DNA from: Sycon ciliatum
Taxonomy: Eukaryota; Porifera; Calcarea; Leucosolenida; Sycettidae
DNA length: 64,000 nucleotides
Reading direction: 5' to 3'
Assembly: GCF_964019385.1 (NCBI RefSeq)
Contig: NC_088645.1
Location: 25,929,689 to 25,993,688 of the forward strand
The notes below the pieces were generated by a model. That model was not told the origin of the DNA. It saw only the letters and a list, made by a program, of their open reading frames with translations, and searched no databases. A program made the translations under genes and the position numbers. Shown here one piece after another: positions 33,301 to 43,731 of this stretch. Position 1 is the stretch's first letter; every line of letters starts with the position of its first letter.

Positions 33301-36300
33301 TTTCCAGAAACTGACCGTGGTTGGTCCCCTGGGGGAGGGAAAAAGACCCAAGTGCCATCAGTATGTGTGGCACGTGTTGTGAGCTGCCTTTGGAGTGAAA
33401 AACTTGTCAGCGCCTTCTAGGTTCAGCCTGGTCCCATAGCTCAGTGGTTAGAGCATTGCTCATGACGAGCAGGGTCCCAGGTTCGAGTCCTGGTGGGTCT
33501 GGCGTTTTTTTCTCTTTTCAGGCAGTTCACTTCCCCGACTGATCCTTTGAATTTGAAGTTCTCCCATCCTTTCCAAATTTAATCACTTTCTTTCACCTCT
33601 GGTAGTTTCCAGAAACTGACCGTGGTTGGTCCCCTGGGGGAGGGAAAAAGACCCAAGTGCCATCAGTATGTGTGGCACGTGTTGTGAGCTGCCTTTGGAG
33701 TGAAAAACTTGTCAGCGCCTTCTAGGTTCAGCCTGGTCCCATAGCTCAGTGGTTAGAGCATTGCTCATGACAAGCAGGGTCCCAGGTTCGAGTCCTGGTG
33801 GGTCTGGCGTTTTTTTCTCTTTTCAGGCAGTTCACTTCCCCGACTGATCCTTTGAATTTGAAGTTCTCCCATCCTTTCCAAATTTAATCACGTTCTTTCA
33901 CCTCTGGTAGTTTCCAGAAACTGACCGTGGTTGGTCCCTGGGGGGAGGGAAAAAGACCCAAGTGCCATCAGTATGTGTGGCACGTGTTGTGAGCTGCCTT
34001 TGGAGTGAAAAACTTGTCAGCGCCTTCTAGGTTCAGCCTGGTCCCATAGCTCAGTGGTTAGAGCATTGCTCATGACAAGCAGGGTCCCAGGTTCGAGTCC
34101 TGGTGGGTCTGGCGTTTTTTTCTCTTTTCAGGCAGTTCACTTCCCCGACTGATCCTTTGAATTTGAAGTTCTCCCATCCTTTCCAAATTTAATCACTTTC
34201 TTTCGCCTCTGGTAGTTTCCAGAAACTGACCGTGGTTGGTCCCCTGGGGGAGGGAAAAAGACCCAAGTGCCATCAGTATGTGTGGCACGTGTTGTGAGCT
34301 GTCTTTGGAGTGAAAAACTTGTCAGCGCCTTCTAGGTTCAGCCTGGTCCCATAGCTCAGTGGTTAGAGCATTGCTCATGACAAGCAGGGTCCCAGGTTCG
34401 AGTCCTGGTGGGTCTGGCGTTTTTTTCTCTTTTCAGGCAGTTCACTTCCCCGACTGATCCTTTGAATTTGAAGTTCTCCCATCCTTTCCAAATTTAATCA
34501 CTTTCTTTCGCCTCTGGTAGTTTCCAGAAACTGACCGTGGTTGGTCCCCTGGGGGAGGGAAAAAGACCCAAGTGCCATCAGTATGTGTGGCACGTGTTGT
34601 GAGCTGCCTTTGGAGTGAAAAACTTGTCAGCGCCTTCTAGGTTCAGCCTGGTCCTAAAGCTCAGTGGTTAGAGCATTGCTCATGACAAGCAGGGTCCCAG
34701 GTTCGAGTCCTGGTTGGGTCTGGCGTTTTTTTCTCTTTTCAGGCAGTTCACTTCCCCGACTGATCCTTTGAATTTGAAGTTCTCCCATCCTTTCCAAATT
34801 TTAGTCACTTTCTTTCTCCTCTGGTAGTTTCCAGAAACTGATCGTGGTTGGTCCCCTGCGGGAGGGAAAAAGACCCAAGTGCCATCAGTATGTGTGGCAC
34901 GTGTTGTGAGCTGCCTTTGGAGTGAAAAACTTGTCAGCGCCTTCTAGGTTCAGCCTGGTCCCATAGCTCAGTGGTTAGAGTATTGCTCATGAAAAGCAGG
35001 GTCCCAGGTTCGAGTCCTGGTGGGTCTGGCGTTTTTTTCTCTTTTCAGGCAGTTCACTTCCCCGACTGATCCTTTGAATTTGAAGTTCTCCCATCCTTTC
35101 CAAATTTAATCACTTTCTTTCACCTCTGGTAGTTTCCAGAAACTGACCGTGGTTGGTCCCCTGGGGGAGGGAAAAAGACCCAAGTGCCATCAGTATGTGT
35201 GGCACGTGTTGTGAGCTGTCTTTGGAGTGAAAAACTTGTCAGCGCCTTCTAGGTTCAGCCTGGTCCCATAGCTCAGTGGTTAGAGCATTGCTCATGACAA
35301 GCAGGGTCCCAGGTTCGAGTCCTGGTGGGTCTGGCGTTTTTTTCTCTTTTCAGGCAGTTCACTTCCCCGACTGATCCTTTGAATTTGAAGTTCTCCCATC
35401 CTTTCCAAATTTAATCACTTTCTTTCGCCTCTGGTAGTTTCCAGAAACTGACCGTGGTTGTTCCCCTGGGGGAGGGAAAAAGACCCAAGTGCCATCAGTA
35501 TGTGTGGCACGTGTTGTGAGCTGCCTTTGGAGTGAAAAACTTGTCAGCGCCTTCTAGGTTCAGCCTGGTCCTATAGCTCAGTGGTTAGAGCATTGCTCAT
35601 GACAAGCAGGGTCCCAGGTTCGAGTCCTGGTTGGGTCTGGCGTTTTTTTCTCTTTTCAGGCAGTTCACTTCCCCGACTGATCCTTTGAATTTGAAGTTCT
35701 CCCATCCTTTCCAAATTTTAGTCACTTTCTTTCTCCTCTGGTAGTTTCCAGAAACTGACCGTGGTTGGTCCCCTGCGGGAGGGAAAAAGACCCAAGTGCC
35801 ATCAGTATGTGTGGCACGTGTTGTGAGCTGCCTTTGGAGTGAAAAACTTGTCAGCGCCTTCTAGGTTCAGCCTGGTCCCATAGCTCAGTGGTTAGAGTAT
35901 TGCTCATGAAAAGCAGGGTCCCAGGTTCGAGTCCTGGTGGGTCTGGCGTTTTTTTCTCTTTTCAGGCAGTTCACTTCCCCGACTGATCCTTTGAATTTGA
36001 AGTTCTCCCATCCTTTCCAAATTTAATCACTTTCTTTCACCTCTGGTAGTTTCCAGAAACTGACCGTGGTTGGTCCCCTGGGGGAGGGAAAAAGACTCAA
36101 GTGCCACCAGTATGTGTGGCACGTGTTGTGAGCTGCCTTTGGAGTGAAAAACTTGTCAGCGCCTTCTAGGTTCAGCCTGGTCCCATAGCTCAGTGGTTAG
36201 AGTATTGCTCATGAAAAGCAGGGTCCCAGGTTCGAGTCCTGGTGGGTCTGGCGTTTTTTCTCTTTTCAGGCAGTTCACTTCCCCGACTGATCCTTTGAAT

Positions 36301-38429
36301 TTGAAGTTCTCCCATCCTTTCCAAATTTAATCACTTTCTTTCACCTCTGGTAGTTTCCAGAAACTGACCGTGGTTGGTCCCCTGGGGGAGGGAAAAAGAC
36401 CCAAGTGCCATCAGTATGTGTGGCACGTGTTGTGAGCTGCCTTTGGAGTGAAAAACTTGTCAGCGCCTTCTAGGTTCAGCCTGGTCCCATAGCTCAGTGG
36501 TTAGAGCATTGCTCATGACAAGCAGGGTCCCAGGTTCGAGTCCTGGTGGGTCTGGCGTTTTTTTCTCTTTTCAGGCAGTTCACTTCCTCGACCGATCCTT
36601 TGAATTTGAAGTTCTCCCATCCTTTCCAAATTTAATCACTTTCTTTCACCTCTGGTAGTTTCCAGAAACTGACCGTGGTTGGTCCCCTGGAGGAGGGAAA
36701 AAGACTCAAGTGCCATCAGTATGTGTGGCACGTGTTGTGAGCTGCCTTTGGAGTGAAAAACATGTCAGCGCCTTCTAGGTTCCGCCTGGTCCCATAGCTC
36801 AGTGGTTAGAGCATTGCTCATGACAAGCAGGGTCCCAGGTTCGAGTCCTGGTGGGTCTGGCGTTTTTTTCTCTTTTCAGGCAGTTCACTTCTCCGACTGA
36901 TCCTTTGAATTTGAAGTTCTCCCATCCTTTCCAAATTTAATCACTTTCTTTTGCCTCTGGTAGTTTCCAGAAACTGACCGTGGTTGGTCCCCTGGGGGAG
37001 GGAAAAAGACCCAAGTGCCATCAGTATGTGTGGCACGTGTTGTGAGCTGTCTTTGGAGTGAAAAACTTGTCAGCGCCTTCTAGGTTCAGCCTGGTCCCAT
37101 AGCTCAGTGGTTAGAGCATTGCTCATGACAAGCAGGGTCCCAGGTTCGAGTCCTGGTGGGTCTGGCGTTTTTTTCTCTTTTCAGGCAGTTCACTTCCCCG
37201 ACTGATCCTTTGAATTTGAAGTTCTCCCATCCTTTCCAAATTTAATCACTTTCTTTCGCCTCTGGTAGTTTCCAGAAACTGACCGTGGTTGGTCCCCTGG
37301 GGGAGGGAAAAAGACCCAAGTGCCATCAGTATGTGTGGCACGTGTTGTGAGCTGCCTTTGGAGTGAAAAACTTGTCAGCGCCTTCTAGGTTCAGCCTGGT
37401 CCCATAGCTCAGTGGTTAGAGTATTGCTCATGAAAAGCAGGGTCCCAGGTTCGAGTCCTGGTGGGTCTGGCGTTTTTTTCTCTTTTCAGGCAGTTCACTT
37501 CCCCGACTGATCCTTTGAATTTGAAGTTCTCCCATCCTTTCCAAATTTAATCACTTTCTTTCACCTCTGGTAGTTTCCAGAAACTGACGGTGGTTGGTCC
37601 CCTGGGGGAGGGAAAAAGACTCAAGTGCCACCAGTATGTGTGGCACGTGTTGTGAGCTGCCTTTGGAGTGAAAAACTTGTCAGCGCCTTCTAGGTTCAGC
37701 CTGGTCCCATAGCTCAGTGGTTAGAGTATTGCTCATGAAAAGCAGGGTCCCAGGTTCGAGTCCTGGTGGGTCTGGCGTTTTTTCTCTTTTCAGGCAGTTC
37801 ACTTCCCCGACTGATCCTTTGAATTTGAAGTTCTCCCATCCTTTCCAAATTTAATCACTTTCTTTCACCTCTGGTAGTTTCCAGAAACTGACCGTGGTTG
37901 GTCCCCTGGGGGAGGGAAAAAGACCCAAGTGCCATCAGTATGTGTGGCACGTGTTGTGAGCTGCCTTTGGAGTGAAAAACTTGTCAGCGCCTTCTAGGTT
38001 CAGCCTGGTCCAATAGCTCAGTGGTTAGAGCATTGCTCATGACAAGCAGGGTCCCAGGTTCGAGTCCTGGTGGGTCTGGCGTTTTTTTCTCTTTTCAGGC
38101 AGTTCACTTCCTCGACCGATCCTTTGAATTTGAAGTTCTCCCATCCTTTCCAAATTTAATCACTTTCTTTCACCTCTGGTAGTTTCCAGAAACTGACCGT
38201 GGTTGGTCCCCTGGGGGAGGGAAAAAGACTCAAGTGCCATCAGTATGTGTGGCACGTGTTGTGAGCTGCCTTTGGAGTGAAAAACTTGTCAGCACCTTCT
38301 AGGTTCAGCCTGGTCCCATAGCTCAGTGGTTAGAGCATTGCTCATGACAAGCAGGGTCCCAGGTTCGAGTCCTGGTGGGTCTGGCGTTTTTTTCTCTTTT
38401 CAGACAGTTCACTTCCCCGACTGATCCTT

Positions 38430-38434
<5 letters not shown>
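30341..38434 (+). repeat. 27-unit tandem array of ~305-bp tRNA-derived repeats
   Basis: I count 27 units by the AGCTCAGTGG D-arm motif, spaced 304-305 bp. Each unit has a tRNA-like body with box A (TAGCTCAGTGG) and box B (GGTTCGAGTCC), then a run of mostly 6-7 T, then a conserved ~200-bp spacer. The spacer has two small perfect hairpins (AGTTTC-CA-GAAACT and GTGCCA..TGGCAC). Units differ by a few substitutions only. Variants such as ATTGCTCATGAAAAGC and CCTCGACCGATCC recur at fixed multiples of the period, so blocks of several units were duplicated. Confidence 0.95.
30380..30451 (+). ncRNA. tRNA-like cloverleaf, representative unit of array 1
   Basis: 72 nt that fold as a cloverleaf: acceptor GGTCCCA/TGGGTCT (one T-T mismatch, one G-T), D-stem GCTC/GAGC, anticodon stem TTGCT/AGCAG, 7-nt loop CATGACA, variable loop of 4 nt, T-arm CCAGG/CCTGG with TTCGAGT loop. 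Boxes A and B of a type 2 Pol III promoter match well and T6 follows at 30455-30460. The loop would give anticodon TGA, but position 33 is A instead of the universal U, and a serine tRNA would need a long variable arm. It is therefore tRNA-derived, not a decoding tRNA. All 27 units carry this body. Confidence 0.8.

Positions 38435-38466
<32 letters not shown>
38434..38466. repeat. (AAT)n microsatellite
   Basis: Short trinucleotide run that interrupts the last unit of array 1 just after GATCCTTTGAA and precedes the second array. Confidence 0.95.
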
Positions 38467-38468
<2 letters not shown>

Positions 38469-39993
38469 TTGACTGGTTTGAGGGAAAGAGACAAACGGGA
38501 AAAGTCTGAAGAAAAAATTGACTGTCACCACCAGGACTCGAACCAGGGACCCTCGCTTGTAGCCAGCGATGCTCTAACCACTGAGCTATGGTGTAGTCGT
38601 CATCCCAGCAGAGGCCGTTCAACATTTTCTTCAGACTTCGTAACTCACACTTCCTGTGAATCCACACAGGCGGGTGGGACGCAGCCCTCACTGTAACCCA
38701 CACACTTCACGTACAAACTAGTACGCGGGGAGCCCCAAGTCATAAAATATTGACTGGTTTGAGGGAAAGAGACAAACGGGAAAAGTCTGAAGAAAAAATT
38801 GACTGTCACCACCAGGACTCGAACCAGGGACCCTCGCTTGTAGCCAGCGATGCTCTAACCACTGAGCTAATAATAATAATAATAATAATCGGCTCCCCGC
38901 GTGCTAGTTTGTACGTGAAGTGTGTGGGTTACAGTGAGGGCTGCGTCCCACCCGCCTGTGTAGATTCACAGGAAGTGTGAGTTACGAAGTCTGAAGAAAA
39001 TGTTGAACGGCCTCTGCTGGGATGACGACTACACCATAGCTCAGTGGTTAGAGCATCGCTGGCTACAAGCGAGGGTCCCTGGTTCGAGTCCTGGTGGTGA
39101 CAGTCAATTTTTTCTTCAGACCTTTCCCGTTTGTCTCTTTCCCTCAAACCAGTTAATATTTTATGACTTGGGGCTCCCCGCGTGCTAGTTTGTACGTGAA
39201 GTGTGTGGGTTACAGTGAGGGCTGCGTCCCACCCGCCTGTGTAGATTCACAGGAAGTGTGAGTTACGAAGTCTGAAGAAAATGTTGAACGGCCTCTGCTG
39301 GGATGACGACTACACCATAGCTCAGTGGTTAGAGCATCGCTGGCTACAAGCGAGGGTCCCTGGTTCGAGTCCTGGTGGTGACAGTCAATTTTTTCTTCAG
39401 ACCTTTCCCGTTTGTCTCTTTCCCTCAAACCAGTTAATATTTTATGACTTGGGGCTCCCCGCGTGCTAGTTTGTACGTGAAGTGTGTGGGTTACAGTGAG
39501 GGCTGCGTCCCACCCGCCTGTGTAGATTCACAGGAAGTGTGAGTTACGAAGTCTGAAGAAAATGTTGAACGGCCTCTGCTGGGATGACGACTACACCATA
39601 GCTCAGTGGTTAGAGCATCGCTGGCTACAAGCGAGGGTCCCTGGTTCGAGTCCTGGTGGTGACAGTCAATTTTTTCTTCAGACCTTTCCCGTTTGTCTCT
39701 TTCCCTCAAACCAGTTAATATTTTATGACTTGGGGCTCCCCGCGTGCTAGTTTGTACGTGAAGTGTGTGGGTTACAGTGAGGGCTGCGTCCCACCCGCCT
39801 GTGTAGATTCACAGGAAGTGTGAGTTACGAAGTCTGAAGAAAATGTTGAACGGCCTCTGCTGGGATGACGACTACACCATAGCTCAGTGGTTAGAGCATC
39901 GCTGGCTACAAGCGAGGGTCCCTGGTTCGAGTCCTGGTGGTGACAGTCAATTTTTTCTTCAGACCTTTCCCGTTTGTCTCTTTCCCTCAAACC

Positions 39994-39997
<4 letters not shown>
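38467..39997. repeat. Second tRNA-like repeat array, six units in two orientations
   Basis: Two units lie on the minus strand (about 38467-38747 and a truncated one to 38868), an (ATA)n run follows, then four units on the plus strand at a 281-bp period (tRNA-like bodies start at about 39030, 39311, 39592 and 39873). The plus units are almost identical over their whole length. The orientation switch occurs at the microsatellite 38869-38888. The flanking portion contains CTCCCCGCGTGCTAGTTTGT and GGCCTCTGCTGGGATGACGA. Confidence 0.92.
39030..39101 (+). ncRNA. tRNA-like cloverleaf, representative unit of array 2
   Basis: Cloverleaf-like 72-nt body: D-stem GCTC/GAGC, anticodon stem TCGCT/AGCGA, loop GGCTACA, T-arm CCTGG/CCTGG with one central mismatch, acceptor only five pairs. 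Boxes A (TAGCTCAGTGG) and B (GGTTCGAGTCC) are intact and T6 lies at 39108-39113. The loop would give anticodon CTA, but position 33 is G, so I do not call a suppressor tRNA. Likely a tRNA-derived (SINE-like) Pol III unit. Confidence 0.7.

Positions 39998-40045
<48 letters not shown>
39998..40045. repeat. (ATA)n microsatellite between array 2 and R2-like fragment
   Basis: About 48 bp of AAT/ATA repeat. Confidence 0.95.
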
Positions 40046-40046
<1 letters not shown>

Positions 40047-40549
40047 TGAACATTATCAAGTCCGTTCTTGGCATTCGGCATTAGGCTCCTCATGTTACGG
40101 GTAGAGCTAGTCCGTATAAACCTCCAATACCGCATTTGCTTTGACATCCATGAATGTGCAGTATGACGGTCCTCACAACCTGATTTTTCTCTTGCCATTT
40201 GAGTATGTCCGGCATTCATCTCTTCCTTTATTTCTATTCCTGTACTGGTAGTCCATTTTTGTGATTACTCTTTTTGTATTCGAATATGTCTTGTCCTCCT
40301 CCATCTTTTTGTATTCGAATATGTCCTGGCCTCCTCCATCGTTCTGCTTATTTCTGTCCGTCTCTCAGTTTCTGCGTCGGCTTTCAATATTTTTGCTTTG
40401 GTTTTTACAATCCTTTTTGCTTCGGTCTTCATTGCGTTGGCCATTTATCTATTTTTTTTCTCTCATTACCCTTGGTCTCTTTTGGCCCGGTGATGGGGTT
40501 CTTACCTCATGTCATGACAACGTGAGTGAAATAAAGCCAACTCCATAAT
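40046..40549 (+). mobile_element. R2-like element, 3' end fragment
   Basis: Matches the last codons and 3' UTR of the following element (compare AAGTCCGTTCTTGGCATTCG at 40056 with 42580 onward), including the end AATAAAGCCAACTCCATAAT. This copy is truncated to its final ~500 bp, as expected for target-primed reverse transcription. The next copy follows immediately. Confidence 0.88.
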
Positions 40550-42608
40550 AATTAGCAAGATATTCACATCCTTACTCGCTGCTGCCATGTGGCGCCATTT
40601 ATCTTCAGAGGATATCTTTGCAGATGAGCAAGTTGGCTGTACTCCAGGGCGTGGTGGATGCCTTGACCAACTAATGATCGACAAGATGGTTCTAGAGGAT
40701 GCAGCATCCCGTAGTCGGAATCTTTCGACATGCTGGGTGGACTTCCGCAAAGCCTTCGATAGCCTGTCTCACCAGTGGATCCGGAGATGCCTGTTGATCT
40801 ACCGCTTTGCAGACAATCTTGTCTCATGCATCTCAAGCATGATGGATCATTGGAGAACGCAAATGGTACTGCCTGGTCAAACACCCCGTGCATTCAGTCG
40901 CCCAATATCTATCCACCGTGGCATTTTCCAGGGCGATTCCCTTTCTCCACTGCTATTTTGCCTGTCTCTAAATCCGATCAGTGGCGAGTTGACCAGGACG
41001 GGTCTTGGCTACCGCTGTGGCCCACCGGCCCAGGTGTGCCCTGTATCGCACCTGTGGTACATGGACGACATGAAGCTCTTCGCCCGAAACGACAATAATC
41101 TGCTCTCCATGACCAATGTTGTGGAGTCAATGGGCGACTGCATTGGTATGCGATTCAACCCAGCAAAGTCTAGCTGGCTCACCATGAAACGGGGAAGAGC
41201 CCAGAGCGATCAGCAGTCTGCTCTCCAGACACTCCAGGGTCACGCCATTGCTAAGCTGCAGGCGGAGGAGTCCTACAGGTACCTTGGTGTCCCGGAATCA
41301 GCACATTTTCACGCCACCGAATTGAAGACCACAGCAAAGGCTGAGTTCGGCCGCCGCCTTCAATTGATATGCTCGTCTCAATTGAACGCCAGGAACTTGG
41401 TCAAAGCCATCAACACCTTTGCCATTCCAGTCATCCTCTACTCTCTGTGCATCGTTGAGTGGACAAAGGCAGAGATAGAAGAACTCGACCGACAGACCCG
41501 CCAAGCACTGTTTAAAGCACACGCCCGCCACCCCAAGGACTCTGCCGCCAGGGTCCACCTGCCTCGTGACATCATCCGGGGTGGTCGAGGAATTCTATCA
41601 TTCCGGGATCTCCTGGATAGAACCCGTGTCCGGGTGGCGCGGTACCTACAAGCCCACCCAAACGTGCCACTGTTGGCTGCTGTTAAGCGCCATCACGACA
41701 ATGATGTGGCACCGTCAAAATCAGTTACACGTCAAGCCTCCAGACTTCTGGGTGAACTTGACCTACCCGACTTGGAGACTGCCACAAAAGTCATTGTCAA
41801 GAAGGCCGTTGCTCTCCGGTGCCTGGCCGTTATCCAAGGTAAGCCTCTCCATGGCCAGTTCTGGAGACGAGCTTCTGATGCTGGCTTGGACCTGGGCTTG
41901 AGTTTTCGCTGGCTGAAATCGCCAACGATCAGGCCTGCGACAGAGGGACTCTTGCTGGCTGTACAGGATCAGGCCATTGCGACCAGGCACTATCAGGTCA
42001 CGGTCATTGGACGGGGAGACGTTGTGGACATTTGTCGAGTTTGCGGCACTCGCGGAGAAACAGTTGATCACATTGTGGCCTGTTGCCCAGCCCTAGCCAA
42101 AACACTGTATATCGAACGGCATGACACGCTCGTCAAGTTGGTGCATTGGGCACTATGCAAGCGGCATGGTCTGGGTCAGCCGGGAAGCAACCCGCTGAAG
42201 CATCATCTTGTGCCTGTCACGGAAAATCCTGACATGAAGCTCCTGTGGGAGTTCAATATCCCAACGGATACGCAAGTGCGCCACAACCGTCCAGACCTGG
42301 TGTTGCGGTCCAGCACACAGGTGCTGCTGATGGATGTCAGTGTTCCACTGGACCAGAATGTGCCCACAAAAATCGCCGAAAAAATAACAAAGTACGCTCC
42401 CCTTTGCCAAGAGCTGCGGCGCATCTGGCATGTGGATGATGTCCGCGTTGTGCCCCTGGTTGTTGGGGCGCTTGGTGGACTGACTGGTGTGTCCCTCTCA
42501 CACTTTGTGTTGGCATTGGCAGGCACTCTGCGCATTGAAAGGGCTCAGCAATGTGCTATCCTGGGCACGCTGAACATCATCAAGTCGGTTCTTGGCATTC
42601 GGCATTAG
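40550..42608 (+). pseudogene. R2-like RT with C-terminal zinc knuckle and restriction-like endonuclease, N-terminally truncated
   Basis: The frame is open from 40550; the ATG at 40587 is inside the RT and is not a natural start. RT: DEQVGCTPGRGGCLDQL, CWVDFRKAFDSLSH, IFQGDSLSPLLFCLSLNP and the catalytic YMDDMKLF. C-terminal half: a CCHC motif CRVCGTRGETVDHIVACC near residue 485 (from ATG), and a restriction-like endonuclease core with HNRPDLVL..LLMDVSVP near residues 570-595, then WHVDDVRVVPLVVGALGG. This order belongs to R2-type LINEs, which cut specific sites. N-terminal DNA-binding fingers are missing. No internal stop is present. Confidence 0.9.
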
Positions 42609-43083
42609 GCTCCTCATGTTACGGGTAGAGCTAGTCTGTATAAACCTCCAATACCGCATTTGCTTTGACATCCATGAATGTGCAGTATGACGGTTCTCAC
42701 AGCCTGATTTTTCTCTTGCCATTTGAGTATGTCCGGCATTCATCTCTTCCTCTATTTCTACAGGTCTATTCCTGTACTGGTAGTCCATTTTTGTAATTAC
42801 TCTTTTTGTATTCGAATATGTCCTGTCCTCTTCCATCTTTTTGTATTCGAATATGTCCTAGCATCCTCCATCGTACTGCTTATTTCTGTCCGTCTCTCAG
42901 TTTCTGCGTCGGCTTTCAATATTTTTGCTTTGGTTTTTACAATCCTTTTTGCTTCGGTCTTCATTGCGTTGGCCATTTATCTATTTTTTTTTTCTCTCAT
43001 TACCCTTGGTCTCTTTTGGCCCGGTGATGGGGTTCTTACCTCATGTCATGACAACGTGAGTGAAATAAAGCCAACTCCATAAT
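40550..43083 (+). mobile_element. R2-like non-LTR retrotransposon, 5' truncated
   Basis: Begins inside the RT domain directly after the AATAAT end of the preceding 3' UTR fragment, and runs to the same AATAAAGCCAACTCCATAAT end. The two copies therefore lie head to tail. The 3' UTR differs by small indels from the first copy. Confidence 0.88.
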
Positions 43084-43086
43084 AAT

Positions 43087-43656
43087 CATGAAGTTGGTTG
43101 CTCCAACGAGGAGCACACGCTTCTTGCCGAACTTGACACTTGACTGACTCACGACTGCCATCCGGAGCACACGAGGAGCGCGTCGCACCTTCCGGTCGGC
43201 AAACCTGTAAGAAAGCACCACTCCCTCACGCGGACGTGCGACTAGTTGTTGGAGGTGACAGCGTTGTGAATAGCTATACTGGCTCTCAACGTCTGTTTAG
43301 CACAACTCCATGAGCGACTCTGACTCACGCTGCTACCTGGGGCTTCACGAGGTGTTTGTGGCGCTGGAAACAAAGCGTCTCTGTAAGTTTGTATCCCTGG
43401 TGATGGTTTGGCCTGGAGAGCAGTATATAAGTGGTGCTTTTCAGGCACAATCTTCCTCAGCCTACTCAAGCTCAACTGATGAGGGGTGAATTCCCCGAAA
43501 CACTGTGTATTGAGCAAGGAGTGGTGCTTTCTTACAGGTTTGCCGAGCGGAAGGTGCGACGTGCTCCTCGTGTGCTCCGGATGGCAGCCGTGAGTCAGTC
43601 AAGTGTCAAGTTCGGCAAGAAGCGTGTGCTCCTCGTTGGAGCAACCAACTTCATGA
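43087..43656. repeat. Inverted-repeat element enclosing a hammerhead ribozyme
   Basis: Arms 43087-43222 and 43520-43656 are close reverse complements, for example ATGAAGTTGGTTGCTCCAAC on the left arm. The ~300-bp centre contains a TATATAAG motif at 43425 and the hammerhead at 43470-43515. I do not recognise a protein. The association with a ribozyme and with nearby Penelope-like endonuclease sequence suggests a non-autonomous Penelope-related or retrozyme-like unit. Confidence 0.7.
43470..43515 (+). ncRNA. Hammerhead ribozyme (type I layout), copy 1
   Basis: Every core element is present: stem I GCTCAA/TTGAGC (6 perfect pairs), CTGATGA, stem II GGGG/CCCC closed by TGAATT, GAAA, a short stem III (ACA/TGT) with a 3-nt loop, and the GTA cleavage triplet at 43507-43509. 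Cleavage would fall between 43509 and 43510. The very short stem III is typical of hammerheads in Penelope-like elements, which often act as dimers. Found by reading; no folding program was run. Confidence 0.88.
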
Positions 43657-43731
43657 CTATTACCGCCGAAGTCGCAACTTCTAAGTTAATAATAATAATA
43701 ATAATGTAAATAGGCGTCGTGGCGACAATAG

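Noticed and set aside
30380..38400. Calling the array units tRNA-Ser(TGA) genes
   Set aside because: Position 33 is not U, the variable arm is short (serine tRNAs have a long one), and the acceptor has a mismatch.
39030..39101. Amber suppressor tRNA (CTA anticodon)
   Set aside because: No U33, weak acceptor stem and T-stem mismatch; better explained as tRNA-derived repeat.
30341..40000. CRISPR array
   Set aside because: Eukaryotic context, units of about 300 bp that are similar throughout with no unique spacers.
38323..40074. ORFs of 60-126 codons in the tRNA-like arrays
   Set aside because: Mirror-image translations of repeats repeated in every unit, with no independent coding evidence.
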